64,000 bases of DNA. Source: Candidatus Pantoea persica. GTDB lineage: Bacteria > Pseudomonadota > Gammaproteobacteria > Enterobacterales > Enterobacteriaceae. Shown here piece after piece: positions 56,101 through 64,000 of the stretch (its first letter is position 1; every line of letters starts with the position of its first letter). Below the pieces are notes generated by a model that was given only the letters and a program-made list of their open reading frames with translations, ran no database searches and had not been told where the DNA came from. The translations under genes and the position numbers were made by a program. The stretch covers positions 1-64,000 of the forward strand of contig NZ_SMDS01000023.1 in the NCBI RefSeq assembly GCF_013753875.1, written 5' to 3'.

Positions 56101-57275
56101 CTACGCCAGCGACTCCCGGCACCACGCCGCCAGCTGACAGATCGCCTGCGCCACCTCCTCATTCCAGCCAAATCCCGCGTTCAGCCGGAAGCAGTGGTCG
56201 TAGCGATTATGGCCCGGCGCTATGCCGATGCCGGCGTTGCGCGCCTTCAGAAACAGCGCGTGCACGTTCAGCGCCTACGGCGGCATCTCTCCACCCACAG
56301 CACATAGCCCCCTTCCGGATCGGAGACGCACATGCCCGGCGGAAACTCCCGTAGCAGCACCTGCCGCATCCGCTGGATCTGACTTGCCAGCTCGCGCCGC
56401 AGCTTGTTCAGGTGCGCGTCGCAGCCACCGCTGCGCATCAGTTCGGCAATCGCCGCCTGCGACAGCGTTGAGGTGCCCATAGTGGAGGTGTACTTCAGCG
56501 ACGCTGTCTTGCGCATAAAGTTGGTGCTGTGCACCCAGCCGATACGGATGCCGGGCGCGACGGTTTTCGAGAAGCCGCTGCAGAGAATGGCGTCGGGGCT
56601 GAACGCACGCATCGGAAACGGGCGACGCTCGCCGAAAGCGGTGTCGCCAAAATATCATCTTCCACAATCACTACGTCGTTTTCGTCCGCCTGACGCGCAA
56701 TATAGGCCTTCTGCTCGTTGGGGATCTATTTGCCGAGCGGATTGTTGACGTTGCTGATAGTGAGAAACGCCTGCACCGCCCGACGGCGGAACAGCGCGGT
56801 CAGTTTCTCTATGTCGACGTAGCCCTATGGCACCGCCTCGACCTTAATCACGCGCAGGTTCAGGTTGTGCAGCATCTGTAACAGTACAAAGTAGCAGGGC
56901 GACTCCACCGCTACCACGTCGCCGGGCGTCAGGGTGGCGCGCAGCGACACTGCCTCAATGCAGCCGTTGGTGATCAGGATGTCGTCAGCGTTGATATTAC
57001 AGCCATACTCCACCGCGCGCCGAGCAATTTCATGCTTCAGCGGCAGGTAGCTGGTGCCTTTACCGTAGTGCCAAGCAGCGCCGGTTTGCTGTAGCCCATC
57101 TGGCGCATCAGCAGCCCGATCTTTTTGACCGGATAAAGCGAGCTGTCAGCGTGCGCACCGAAGGCAACCGGCTGTCGGGCGGCAGAGAACCGCTGTGGAT
57201 AGCCTGCTTAATCTGCTCGGCTATCTGGCGGTAGCGGCTGCTCTGGCTCTCCTGTTCTTCCCTTTCAAGCGGCAT
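56101..57275 (-). pseudogene. MocR/GntR-type regulator with aminotransferase domain, broken
   Basis: GntR winged helix at the start (YRQIAEQIKQAIHSGSLPP, RLPSVRTL), followed by an aminotransferase-like PLP domain (DDILITNGCIEAVSL, SGFSKTVAPGIRIGW). Part of the helix-turn-helix and the linker are deleted near 57150. TAG codons lie at 56825, 56726 and 56275, and frameshifts near 56640 and 56290. It resembles YdcR. It is divergent from the biosynthetic cluster and may have controlled it. Confidence 0.85.
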
Positions 57276-57515
57276 CTGTTCCACCCTATATCGTCCAGAT
57301 CTGTGTATATTCAAGAGAGTACATTCAAAGTAATTTAGGCTGCATCTCTTAATTATTTTATGACGCGCGTTCGCCTCGCTTTTCCCTGCGCGTCGCCCTG
57401 GCGAACGCCGCGGCCAGCAGATTCATTACCGTCCCGCTTTATAGCCTGTTTTTCATGGAATCAGCAACTTCCGTCGCATTTAAACGAATTTACCTGCCAA
57501 AGGAAAACGCAAAAA

Positions 57516-58790
57516 ATGAATAATCTGTCCACCATGATGAGAGAAATTGAAGGCTACCTGACGCCGACAATCATCGATTCTGCTAAACGGTGCGCGCAGC
57601 ACCTGCTCGCCTACGGCGGCGGCAAAGATAGCAGCTACATGGTGGCCTACGTCCGCTATATTCAGGGGCTTATCTGGCAAGCGCAGTGACACCTTTCGCC
57701 TGCGCATTAGCATCAACCGCCACGCCGCAATGAGCAGCAGCGTGATGGAGAATATCGATCGCGTTTACCGCGCGCTGGCTATTCCCCATGACGCCTTTGT
57801 CGAATGTCTGCTGATCGACGGCATGCAGATCCATCCGTTTCAGGCCGATCTGCCATTTCCTGAGGCGGTGCGCCAGCAGAACCGCAACGACGTTCTGATG
57901 AACGGCCACCGCTTCCGCGCCGACGCGCGCTCCACCTTCTGCAACGCCTGTAACCTCAGCATGGTGAATTCGTTCGGCCTCGCCGCGTACTACGACGGCG
58001 GCGTCGACGTGATTATCACCGGTGACTCGCCGCAGGAGCAGACCGCCTATGTCGCCTGGGCGCGCTACCGTTCTCGCCTGTTCAGCGCCCCTGCCGCCGA
58101 GAAGGGCCAGGGCTTTCGCGGCTTTTTGCAGACGCTCGACGGCGTGGCCGAACGCTACTCCACCGCCATTCACGGCGCCAGGCGCGTGACGCCCGCGCAC
58201 CGCATCATGCACCAGCTGTCGCGCGATCCGCTGTTCTTCAATATCTATCAGGACACCGCCTACGAAGCTGGGGCGCACTGGGCGCTGCTCCACGACTTTA
58301 TGCGCTTTCGCTTTCGCTTCGATGCACTGATGTTCAGCTTTTCCGAATCGGACTGCGGCAATCCAACGCTGATGGCCCATATCCGCGGCCTGCGCGCGGA
58401 AACGCTGCTGCAGCGCAGCTACGGCAAAGGCGTTCGCGAGTACGTGCGCTTTGCGATCGGGCTGATGGCGCAAAAATATTTCCCGGCGCCACTGATCGAC
58501 AAAATGGCGGCGCGCTATCATGATGAGGCCGCCATCCAGCGGCAGCGCGCGGCGCGCTTCGCACAGGAGGCTTTCGGCCTCAGCGAGGCGCAGCTGGTTT
58601 ACATGATCTATTCCCTTTATCGCGCACAGGGCAGCGAACTACGCGGCTGGCTGACGCAGCAGCGCATCGCGCTGGAGGAGTCGGCGATCCGCTGTCGCGC
58701 ATGCTGCGCTTCGACCCGCATAAGGCGGTGATTCAGGTAAACAACGGCGTCCTGCAGGATACCGTGACCGAAGTGATCTCTGGGCGCTGA
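57516..58790 (+). pseudogene. PP-loop ATP-pyrophosphatase-like enzyme, frameshifted
   Basis: N-terminal AYGGGKDSSYMV is a PP-loop (SGGxDS type), the AMP-forming site of asparagine-synthetase and related enzymes. Other marked segments are RSTFCNACNLSMVN, with a Cys pair, and VIITGDSPQEQTA. One frameshift lies near 57675 and another near 58690; otherwise about 420 residues are readable. An AAGGAAAA site precedes the ATG. It is the first gene of a five- or six-gene cluster. The substrate is unknown. Confidence 0.7.
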
Positions 58791-58808
58791 TCCCTGTAAG
58801 GCGGATCG

Positions 58809-60077
58809 ATGAGGAAAATTTTTCTGCAAATAGGCGCGACGCGCGACGGCCAGAGCCCTTATTGCGTGGTGGCGAAGCGCAAGGGCTATTTCACCGTGCT
58901 GGCGGAGATGAGCGATTTTGTCGACTACCAGTCGCTGAGCCTCGCGCTGCCGTTTGATTTAATCGTGCGCCTCGACCGCCTGGAAAATCCCTGGGAGGTG
59001 CTGCAGGCCTGCCTGCGCGCTGGGCTGCTGGAGCATCCGCGCGTGGTGCTGGCGGGCTTCGAAGCCTACAACGTCTGCGCCGGGCGGGTGCGCGAAATAC
59101 TGGCGGGGCCTGACGCGCCGCACACCTTTATTCCGCTGGATAAATACGCCCAGCGCATGGCGTTGAAAAAGGCCTAGCCGCGCTTTCCGCAGCCGGAGTT
59201 CCGCTTCTTCGCCTCGCCGCTCAGCATTCTCGACGCGCATCAGGCGTTAATCTATCCCTGCTTCATCAAGCCGGTGGATGGCGGCGGCGGGCTGGACATC
59301 TGGCTGGTAAAGGAGCCGGGGCAGCTAGGCGCCGTAGTGCGCAAGCTGGAGGAGACTATGAACTATGGCGGGCGCGGCTTTAGCGGTTTTATCGTCGAAA
59401 GCTTGCTCGACGGCGATAAGTATTCGCTGCAGGGCTTGGTGCATAACGGCCGGCCGCACGCCTTTACCTGCTGCCAGAAGGTGATAGAGCAGCAGCGCGA
59501 CGCGCAGGGCTGCGTCAACTTTTACGAATCCGGCCACGTCGCGGTCGCCGACGACGCGCTGCCACCAGCGTTCGCCAGGCTGATGGCGTACTGCTGCGAC
59601 ACCTTTGACTACCGCTGCGGCGCGTTTCATATCGATTTTATCGTCGTCGACGGCGTGCCGCACTTTGTGGAGATGGGCTTCCGCCTATCCGGCATGGGGC
59701 TGGTGAATCTGATTCAGGAGGTCACCGACATCAAATGGGCTGAGGTGGCGTTCCGGCGCACGGCAATATGCCCGCGCTGCGCTTTCCGGCATCGCCACGC
59801 GCGGTGGGCCAGCTGCGCATGCACCAGCCGGCGCAGCTGAAAAGAGGCGGAGAGCTGGATTGCCGAACATCAGCAGGGGGTGCTGCTGCTGCTGAATCCC
59901 CCCAGCCTGCAGGTCTCGCGTCTCTCGTCGCTCTACGCCGATCTGACGCGCCATGCGGGCCTGCTCGGTATTCTGCGCCTGAGCGCCGGCGGCCGGGACA
60001 ATATTCTGGCGATGTTCAACGACATGGTGCGTGCGACGTCGCGTATTTCAGGAGGAAATTTACTATGTGCAGAATGA
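58809..60077 (+). pseudogene. ATP-grasp ligase, broken
   Basis: About 420 residues: MRKIFLQIGATRDGQSPY, a central ATP-grasp lid (FIKPVDGGGGLDIWLV) and the metal site FHIDFIVVDGVPHFVEMGFRLSG. Members join a carboxylate to an amine through an acyl phosphate, often making dipeptides. TAG lies at 59175, and frameshifts near 59750 and 59845. The stop overlaps the start of the next gene, so the genes were coupled. Confidence 0.8.
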
Positions 60078-60118
60078 TTCTGGCGCACGGCGACTTTGAC
60101 GCGGCGCAGGTGCTGAGG
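60065..60118 (+). pseudogene. Class II glutamine amidotransferase, N-terminal stub
   Basis: The frame opens MCRMILAHGDFDAAQVL after a strong AGGAGG site. A Cys directly after the initiator Met is the catalytic nucleophile of class II (Ntn) glutamine amidotransferases. After about 18 codons a deletion joins it to a different gene. The assignment rests on the N terminus and on context beside a PP-loop protein. Confidence 0.55.
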
Positions 60119-60377
60119 CGGCGCGCTGCGGATTTTCAATAAGAAATGGCTGCCGGAGGATGAGCGCCTCAAGACGCCGAGCAAGCTGGGCTACCAGACT
60201 GGCGTGGTGGCGCAGAGCGAAATCTGCGAGTTCTCGCCGCGCAGCGGCGACATCTATATGTTTAATCCCGCTTTTTATCATGAAATCGATCGGGTTGAAG
60301 GCGATACCCGCATCACCATGGGCTTCTTCTTTGGCCTGACCGACAAAAAAATGAAACACGCGATTGCGTGGAGCTGA
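60119..60377 (+). pseudogene. 2-oxoglutarate/Fe(II)-dependent oxygenase, C-terminal fragment
   Basis: The fragment RIFNKKWLPEDERLK to MKHAIAWS contains GDIYMFNPAFYHEIDRVEGDTRITMGFFFG in the original frame order. Its distal His and the following Arg fit the second half of the facial triad and the 2-oxoglutarate site of this superfamily. The first half, with the HxD pair, is gone. It is joined to the amidotransferase stub by deletion. Confidence 0.6.
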
Positions 60378-60404
60378 CGCCTGAGGCGCAGCCTTGCAAG
60401 ACGA

Positions 60405-60898
60405 AGAGAACACGATACAACCACCTTTACAGAGATAACCGGGCTGCTCGATCGTCACGGCGCCGATTACCGCGTTGTGGAGCATGAGGCTATTGGCCAG
60501 ACCAACGTCATCAGCGCCCTGCGCGGCAACGCGCTGAGCCAGGCGGCAAAGGCGATGGTGCTGGAAGTAACGATGCCGGACAGCGCAGCGCTTTCTGCTG
60601 GCGATCGTTCCGGGCGACAGCAAAATCAACTTCAAAAGCGAGGCGCGCGCCATCGGCGGGAAAAAATCGAGCTTCGCCTCGCCGGAGATGTCGCTGCGTG
60701 ATGGGCGCGGTGCCGCCCTTTAGTTTTGATGACCGGCAGGCGCTGCGCGTCGATACGCGCCTGCGCGACGTCGGTACGCTGTGGTTCAACGCCGGGGCGC
60801 TAGAAAAATCGATCACCCTCAACGCAGCGGACTATTTCCGCATCGTTGGCGACGCCAGCGGCGCCGATATCGCCACGCCCGTGGCGGTTAACGCCTGA
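60405..60898 (+). pseudogene. YbaK/ProX-type aminoacyl-tRNA deacylase, broken
   Basis: Segments TEITGLLDRHGADYRVVEHE, GNALSQAAKAMVLEV, KINFKSEARAIGGKK (read in a second frame) and MGAVPPFSF are characteristic of the YbaK family, which hydrolyses mischarged tRNA. A frameshift lies near 60590 and no good start codon is visible. A free-standing member in a biosynthetic cluster could protect translation from the cluster product; that is inference. Confidence 0.75.
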
Positions 60899-60914
60899 CG
60901 GCAGGGGAAAAACT

Positions 60915-61576
60915 ATGTCAGTTAAAGATATGCTGCTGGCGCTGTGCGACGTCGTCGCCTGGGGCATCAACTTCGTGGTGATTAAGCTCGGTTTGCAGGG
61001 CATGCCGCCCTTTTTGCTAGCGGGTCTGCGCTTTACCCTAATAACCTTTCCGGCGATTTTTTTCGTGCGCTGTCCCGCCATTCCGCTGCGCTGGCTGGTG
61101 GTGTACGGCATGACCATCAGCTTTGGGCAGTTCGCCTTTCTCTTTCTCGCCATCAAGCTCGGCATTCCCGCCGAGCTAGCGTCGCTGGTACTGCAGGCGC
61201 AGGCGTTTTTTACTCTCTGCTGCTGGCGGAGAAGCTGCGCTGGAACCATATCGCCGGCATTATGATCGCCACGCTCGGCATGTTTATGCTGGCGACGGCG
61301 GGCATGGAAGGGCAGTCGGCGACGGGCATTACCCTGACGACCATGATGCTGACGCTGGCGGCGGCGCTCTCCTGGGGAATAAGCAATATCACCAACAAGA
61401 TTATTCTACGCAACCGCAAGGTGCCAGTGGTGGGGCTGCTCAGCGCGGCGTTAGTGCTGGATGAACACCTCACCGCGCAGCAGATGCTGGGCGCCTCGGT
61501 GATTATCGTGAGGCTGATGGTGAACGTCTTCGGCGGTCTGGTCAGCCAGCATCTCACCATGCGCCCCAATCCCTGA
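60915..61576 (+). pseudogene. eamA: EamA-type O-acetylserine/cysteine exporter, broken
   Basis: DMT-superfamily permease. WGINFVVIKLGLQGMPPFLLAGLRF and ISFGQFAFLFLAIKLG follow E. coli EamA closely. A frameshift near 61215 and a large deletion between NKIILRNRK and VPVVGLLSAAL (near 61420, about 90 codons) remove much of the second half. It may have exported the cluster product or cysteine-type amino acids. Confidence 0.88.
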
Positions 61577-61632
61577 GCGCGGTGCTGCAACGGCGCCGTT
61601 GTCTGGCGGCGAGCCGCCGAGCGCACGCAAAA

Positions 61633-61656
61633 AAAACGCCGCTGCTGCGGCGTTTT
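61633..61656. terminator. Bidirectional terminator between eamA and ibpA
   Basis: AAAACGCCGC / GCGGCGTTTT stem with a four-base loop between convergent genes, A-rich before and T-rich after. Confidence 0.9.
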
Positions 61657-61673
61657 CTCTTTATTGAACCTGA

Positions 61674-62090
61674 TTAGTTCAGGATTTCAATCCGGCGCGG
61701 TTTCGCCTCTTCGGGGACGATGCGTTCGAGATCGATACTTAGCAGGCCATTTTCCAGACGTGCGTCGCGTACGACGATATGGTCGGCCAGCTGGAATTTG
61801 CGCTCAAAGTTGCGCTCGGCGATACCCTGATAAAGGTATTTACGCTCGATCTGCTCTTCGGGATGCGCGCCGCGTACGATCAGCACGTTATCCTGAGCGG
61901 TGATGTCGAGTTCGTTCTGGGCGAATCCAGCCACCGCGATAGTGATGCGATAGTGGTTTTCGCTGACCAGTTCAACATTGTACGGAGGGTAACCGCCGTT
62001 GCTCTGGTTCTGGTTCGATTCAAGCAGGTTAAACAGACGATCAAAACCGATAGCAGAGCGATAAAGTGGAGCAAGATCAAAATTACGCAT
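61674..62090 (-). CDS. ibpA: Small heat-shock protein IbpA
   Basis: Holds denatured proteins for refolding by DnaK and ClpB. It has 138 residues (E. coli 137). The start [20 protein letters not shown], the alpha-crystallin core ([28 protein letters not shown]) and the C-terminal IEI motif are intact. No ibpB follows. The upstream region keeps a heat-shock promoter and an RNA thermometer. Confidence 0.97.
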   Translation of the reverse strand: MRNFDLAPLYRSAIGFDRLFNLLESNQNQSNGGYPPYNVELVSENHYRITIAVAGFAQNELDITAQDNVLIVRGAHPEEQIERKYLYQGIAERNFERKFQLADHIVVRDARLENGLLSIDLERIVPEEAKPRRIEILN

Positions 62091-62116
62091 GGAATGACTC
62101 CTGATATTCAGCAAGT
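62091..62116 (-). promoter_or_regulatory. ROSE-type RNA thermometer over the ibpA ribosome site
   Basis: The transcript reads ACUUGCUGAAUAUCAGGAGU just before the start. The UUGCU block can pair with the AGGAG ribosome site, the hallmark of ROSE elements in ibpA leaders. The pairing would melt at high temperature. Confidence 0.75.
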
Positions 62117-62194
62117 TTTGTCAACCTTCCACAATGGACAGGCCGTGCGGCGCTCCGATGTCCCTGTCGGCGACAGCGGGTGCATCCGTAGCTA

Positions 62195-62224
62195 TAAAAT
62201 GGGTATGCCAGCAACGCTTTCAAG
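62195..62224 (-). promoter_or_regulatory. Sigma-32 promoter of ibpA
   Basis: On the minus strand CTTGAAA (62218-62224), 14 bases, then CCCATTTTAT. This matches the heat-shock consensus CTTGAAA / CCCCATNT. It lies about 105 bases ahead of ibpA, leaving room for the thermometer leader. Confidence 0.8.
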
Positions 62225-62367
62225 AGGCGAAAACGTAATTTTTTTCGCCAATCTACTGATATGGCATACACTCAGGGGACTTTCTTCTGACATGACGCAC
62301 CCTGCCGCAGAGCCGGAATGTTATCAGACAAGCCAACTCAGCCGGGGCGGACGCCGCGGCTGAAGGG

Positions 62368-62719
62368 ATGATGAAAATGAAATTATTACAGGCAATTCCT
62401 CTGGCTGACGCACTAGCCTGCTGCACTGTGGCGACCTCCGGCTGCTCCAGCATGATGGCGCATACCGGGCCGAATCGTCACCAGCGCCGCGCTTCTGACC
62501 GACGACAACAGCAACTGGGCGCTCAAGCCGCTGGTGCTGATCGATCTGCCCTTCTCCGCCGTGCTGGATACACTGCTGGTCCCGTGGGATTATGCGCACA
62601 ACGACGACGATAAATCTCTCTACTCCCCGCGCGAACGCATTCTGCAAAGCGAAAAGCTGAACCACACGCAGGAAAACCTGGCACAGGCCGCGCCTTGGCC
62701 CGCTAAGCCGACACCGTAA
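62368..62719 (+). pseudogene. yidQ: Lipoprotein YidQ (DUF1375), broken
   Basis: A signal peptide with lipobox near SGCSSMMAHTG as in E. coli YidQ. A small deletion near 62470 shifts the frame; the rest (DDNSNWALKPLVLIDLPFSAVLDTLLVPWDY) continues in another frame. E. coli also has ibpA, yidQ, yidR and yidA in this order, so synteny supports the call. The end overlaps convergent yidR. Confidence 0.88.
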
Positions 62720-63829
62720 ACAGCTGCCACCAGCCGTCGACGTCGCGTATAAACGCAATCGGCTCTCCGTCCGACGACCAGACCACCACGTCGCCGCTCG
62801 TCGGCAACGAGATCGGTCAGCGGCTGGCAGCCGCCGCTGCACATATCGCAACGCATGATCCGATCGTCGCTGATAAAGGCGATGGCGTCACCCTGTGGAT
62901 GCCAACTGAATGCCGACTGTACCAACTGCGCCAGCCCGCACGTAAAGGTGAGGCGACGCTGCCGCACGCCCGCCGGCGGGGCGGGCAGCTGCGTTTCCGT
63001 GCCCACCAGAGGCGCCTCGCCCGGCCGGGCGTACGCCTCCAGCGCCTCCGGCAGATCGACGATAAAGACCTCCGGCCGCTTTTCGCCGCTGGCGGAGAGC
63101 GTATCGCCGATAAAGGCGATGGCCCAGCGCTGCCAGCCTACGTCGGGCCGTTGATAGCCGCGCGTGCCTGTCCATCCCTCTTCAATAGGCGCGGTTGATC
63201 TCATCACTGCTCGGCCGCGGCGCGACGTTGGTCTGGCTCACCAGCACGCAAAAATAGCTGCCGTCATATTCGCACGGATGCTGCTTTTCCGGGATAACCG
63301 CGCGCAGCGGCACCGCTACGCCAACGTTGCGCAGATCCGCTTTCACCTCACTCTCGTGCATCACATGATCGTTATAAGTAAAGCTAATGCGCGAGCCGTC
63401 AGGGCTGAACATATACATATGGGAGCCGCCGCGCAGCGCGCCGGGCGTAAAGGGCAGCGTGATGTCGCAGGCGTCGAGGTTTTGCGCGCGACCGTTTTGC
63501 ACGATAACGCCGCGGCGATGGTGAAAGTCGTAGCGCCACGTGTCGTCCGGATGTTCCGGTGCGTGGATGCAGAGGTAGCGCGGCGGCAGATCGGGGCTGA
63601 CGGTGACGACGCCAACGTGCGCGCCTTCGGTCGCCCGATAGAGCACCTCGATCGCGCCAGTCGACACGTTGACGCGCTCGATGGTTTCGCTGGTGAACGA
63701 GGCGCCAGAGGGGCGAACGTCAAACACCAGCCACTGGCTGTCGGCGGCCCAGACGTTGCTGTTGGTCAGTTGATGATGGCATGGGCTGAAGTGAGTTGTT
63801 TTTCGCGCACAGGGCAACCTGGCTAACAA
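62703..63829 (-). pseudogene. yidR: YidR (DUF3748, TolB-like propeller), broken
   Basis: DSQWLVFDVRPSGASFTSETIERVN, ILRGGSHM-type and FTYNDHVMHE segments match E. coli YidR. Frameshifts lie near 63795, 63185 and 62800, and about 50 codons are missing near 62945 (FTCGLAQL joined to QSAFSWHP). The function of the family is unknown; the fold is a beta-propeller. Confidence 0.9.
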
Positions 63830-63905
63830 TGTTGCCCCACACGCTACGCCAAAAGCGCTAAAGATGCAGCCGACTTTTTTTTGCTGGCCGCCTGCGCAGC
63901 GCCGG

Positions 63906-64000
63906 TTACAGCACCAGCTTTTCGATCGCGTGCGCGACGCTATCTTCCATATTGGTTTTGGTGACGAACTACGCGATCTGCTTCACGGCGTCGATGGCGT
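63906..64000 (-). pseudogene. yidA: Sugar phosphatase YidA, C-terminal end, with amber codon
   Basis: Only the last 30 codons are in the window: VKQIA, then a TAG at 63969, then FVTKTNMEDSVAHAIEKLVL. E. coli YidA ends VANFVTKSNLEDGVAFAIEKYVLN, so the TAG stands at the residue before FVTK. HAD-family (Cof type) phosphatase. The rest lies beyond the right edge. Confidence 0.85.

Overview
The window is from a gamma-proteobacterium of the Erwiniaceae, closest in gene content to Pantoea. The evidence is a divergent argE / argCBGH arrangement, a hybrid peroxiredoxin-glutaredoxin gene beside oxyR, a kgu-type 2-ketogluconate operon, and many proteins that align almost residue for residue (from memory) with E. 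coli homologues. It looks like a host-restricted lineage in the middle of genome decay. I count 22 reading frames that look whole and about 43 that are broken by nonsense codons, frameshifts, internal deletions or fusions. Every assignment rests on recalled family sequences and visible motifs; no search was run.

Layout. 1-3.1 kb: an rRNA-operon P1 promoter reading out of the left edge, murI (whole), btuB (broken) and its cobalamin riboswitch. 3.2-8.4 kb: trmA, yijD and fabR (whole), sthA (broken), oxyR (whole), hybrid peroxiredoxin (broken). 8.4-14.2 kb: arginine genes argCBGH and argE, all whole, with ARG boxes. 14.4-19.5 kb: ppc, yiaF and mtlA (all broken). 19.5-24.9 kb: a DUF535 gene, sodA, a LacI-type regulator and a decayed Ula-like PTS with an epimerase. 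24.9-29.9 kb: formate dehydrogenase O genes (broken), fdhE (whole), yibF (broken). 30.1-34.0 kb: a toxin-antitoxin pair with a dead toxin, then glyQ-glyS (whole). 34.2-44.5 kb: wecH, a GlxA-type regulator and the complete xylose locus xylBA / xylFGHR, all broken, with one whole isochorismatase-family gene. 44.8-47.9 kb: mqo and a ROK regulator (broken). 48.0-49.3 kb: dnaT-dnaC (whole). 49.5-57.3 kb: membrane and outer-membrane genes, tag, yiaD, kguEKTD, avtA and a MocR regulator, all broken. 57.5-61.6 kb: remains of a small biosynthetic cluster (PP-loop ATPase, ATP-grasp ligase, class II glutamine amidotransferase, 2OG-Fe(II) oxygenase, YbaK-type deacylase, EamA exporter). 61.7-64.0 kb: ibpA (whole) with heat-shock controls, then yidQ, yidR and yidA (broken).

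Functionally, what survives is translation (trmA, glyQS), cell wall (murI), primosome loading (dnaTC), arginine synthesis, lipid and redox regulators (fabR, oxyR), sodA and the chaperone ibpA. What is lost is sugar catabolism (xylose, mannitol, 2-ketogluconate, a pentose-type PTS), formate respiration, B12 uptake, anaplerosis and redox balance (ppc, mqo, sthA), alkylation repair (tag) and secondary metabolism. This pattern suits a nutritional symbiont that receives a steady carbon supply and still makes arginine.

Two features stand out. Internal stop codons are overwhelmingly TAG (about three dozen by hand, against two TGA and one TAA), at positions where relatives have Gln or Trp. In addition, three genes carry long in-frame microsatellites: a hexamer in the btuB/murI overlap, a hexamer in xylH and a CTG run in mqo. 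I found no insertion sequences, prophage, CRISPR array or tRNA gene.
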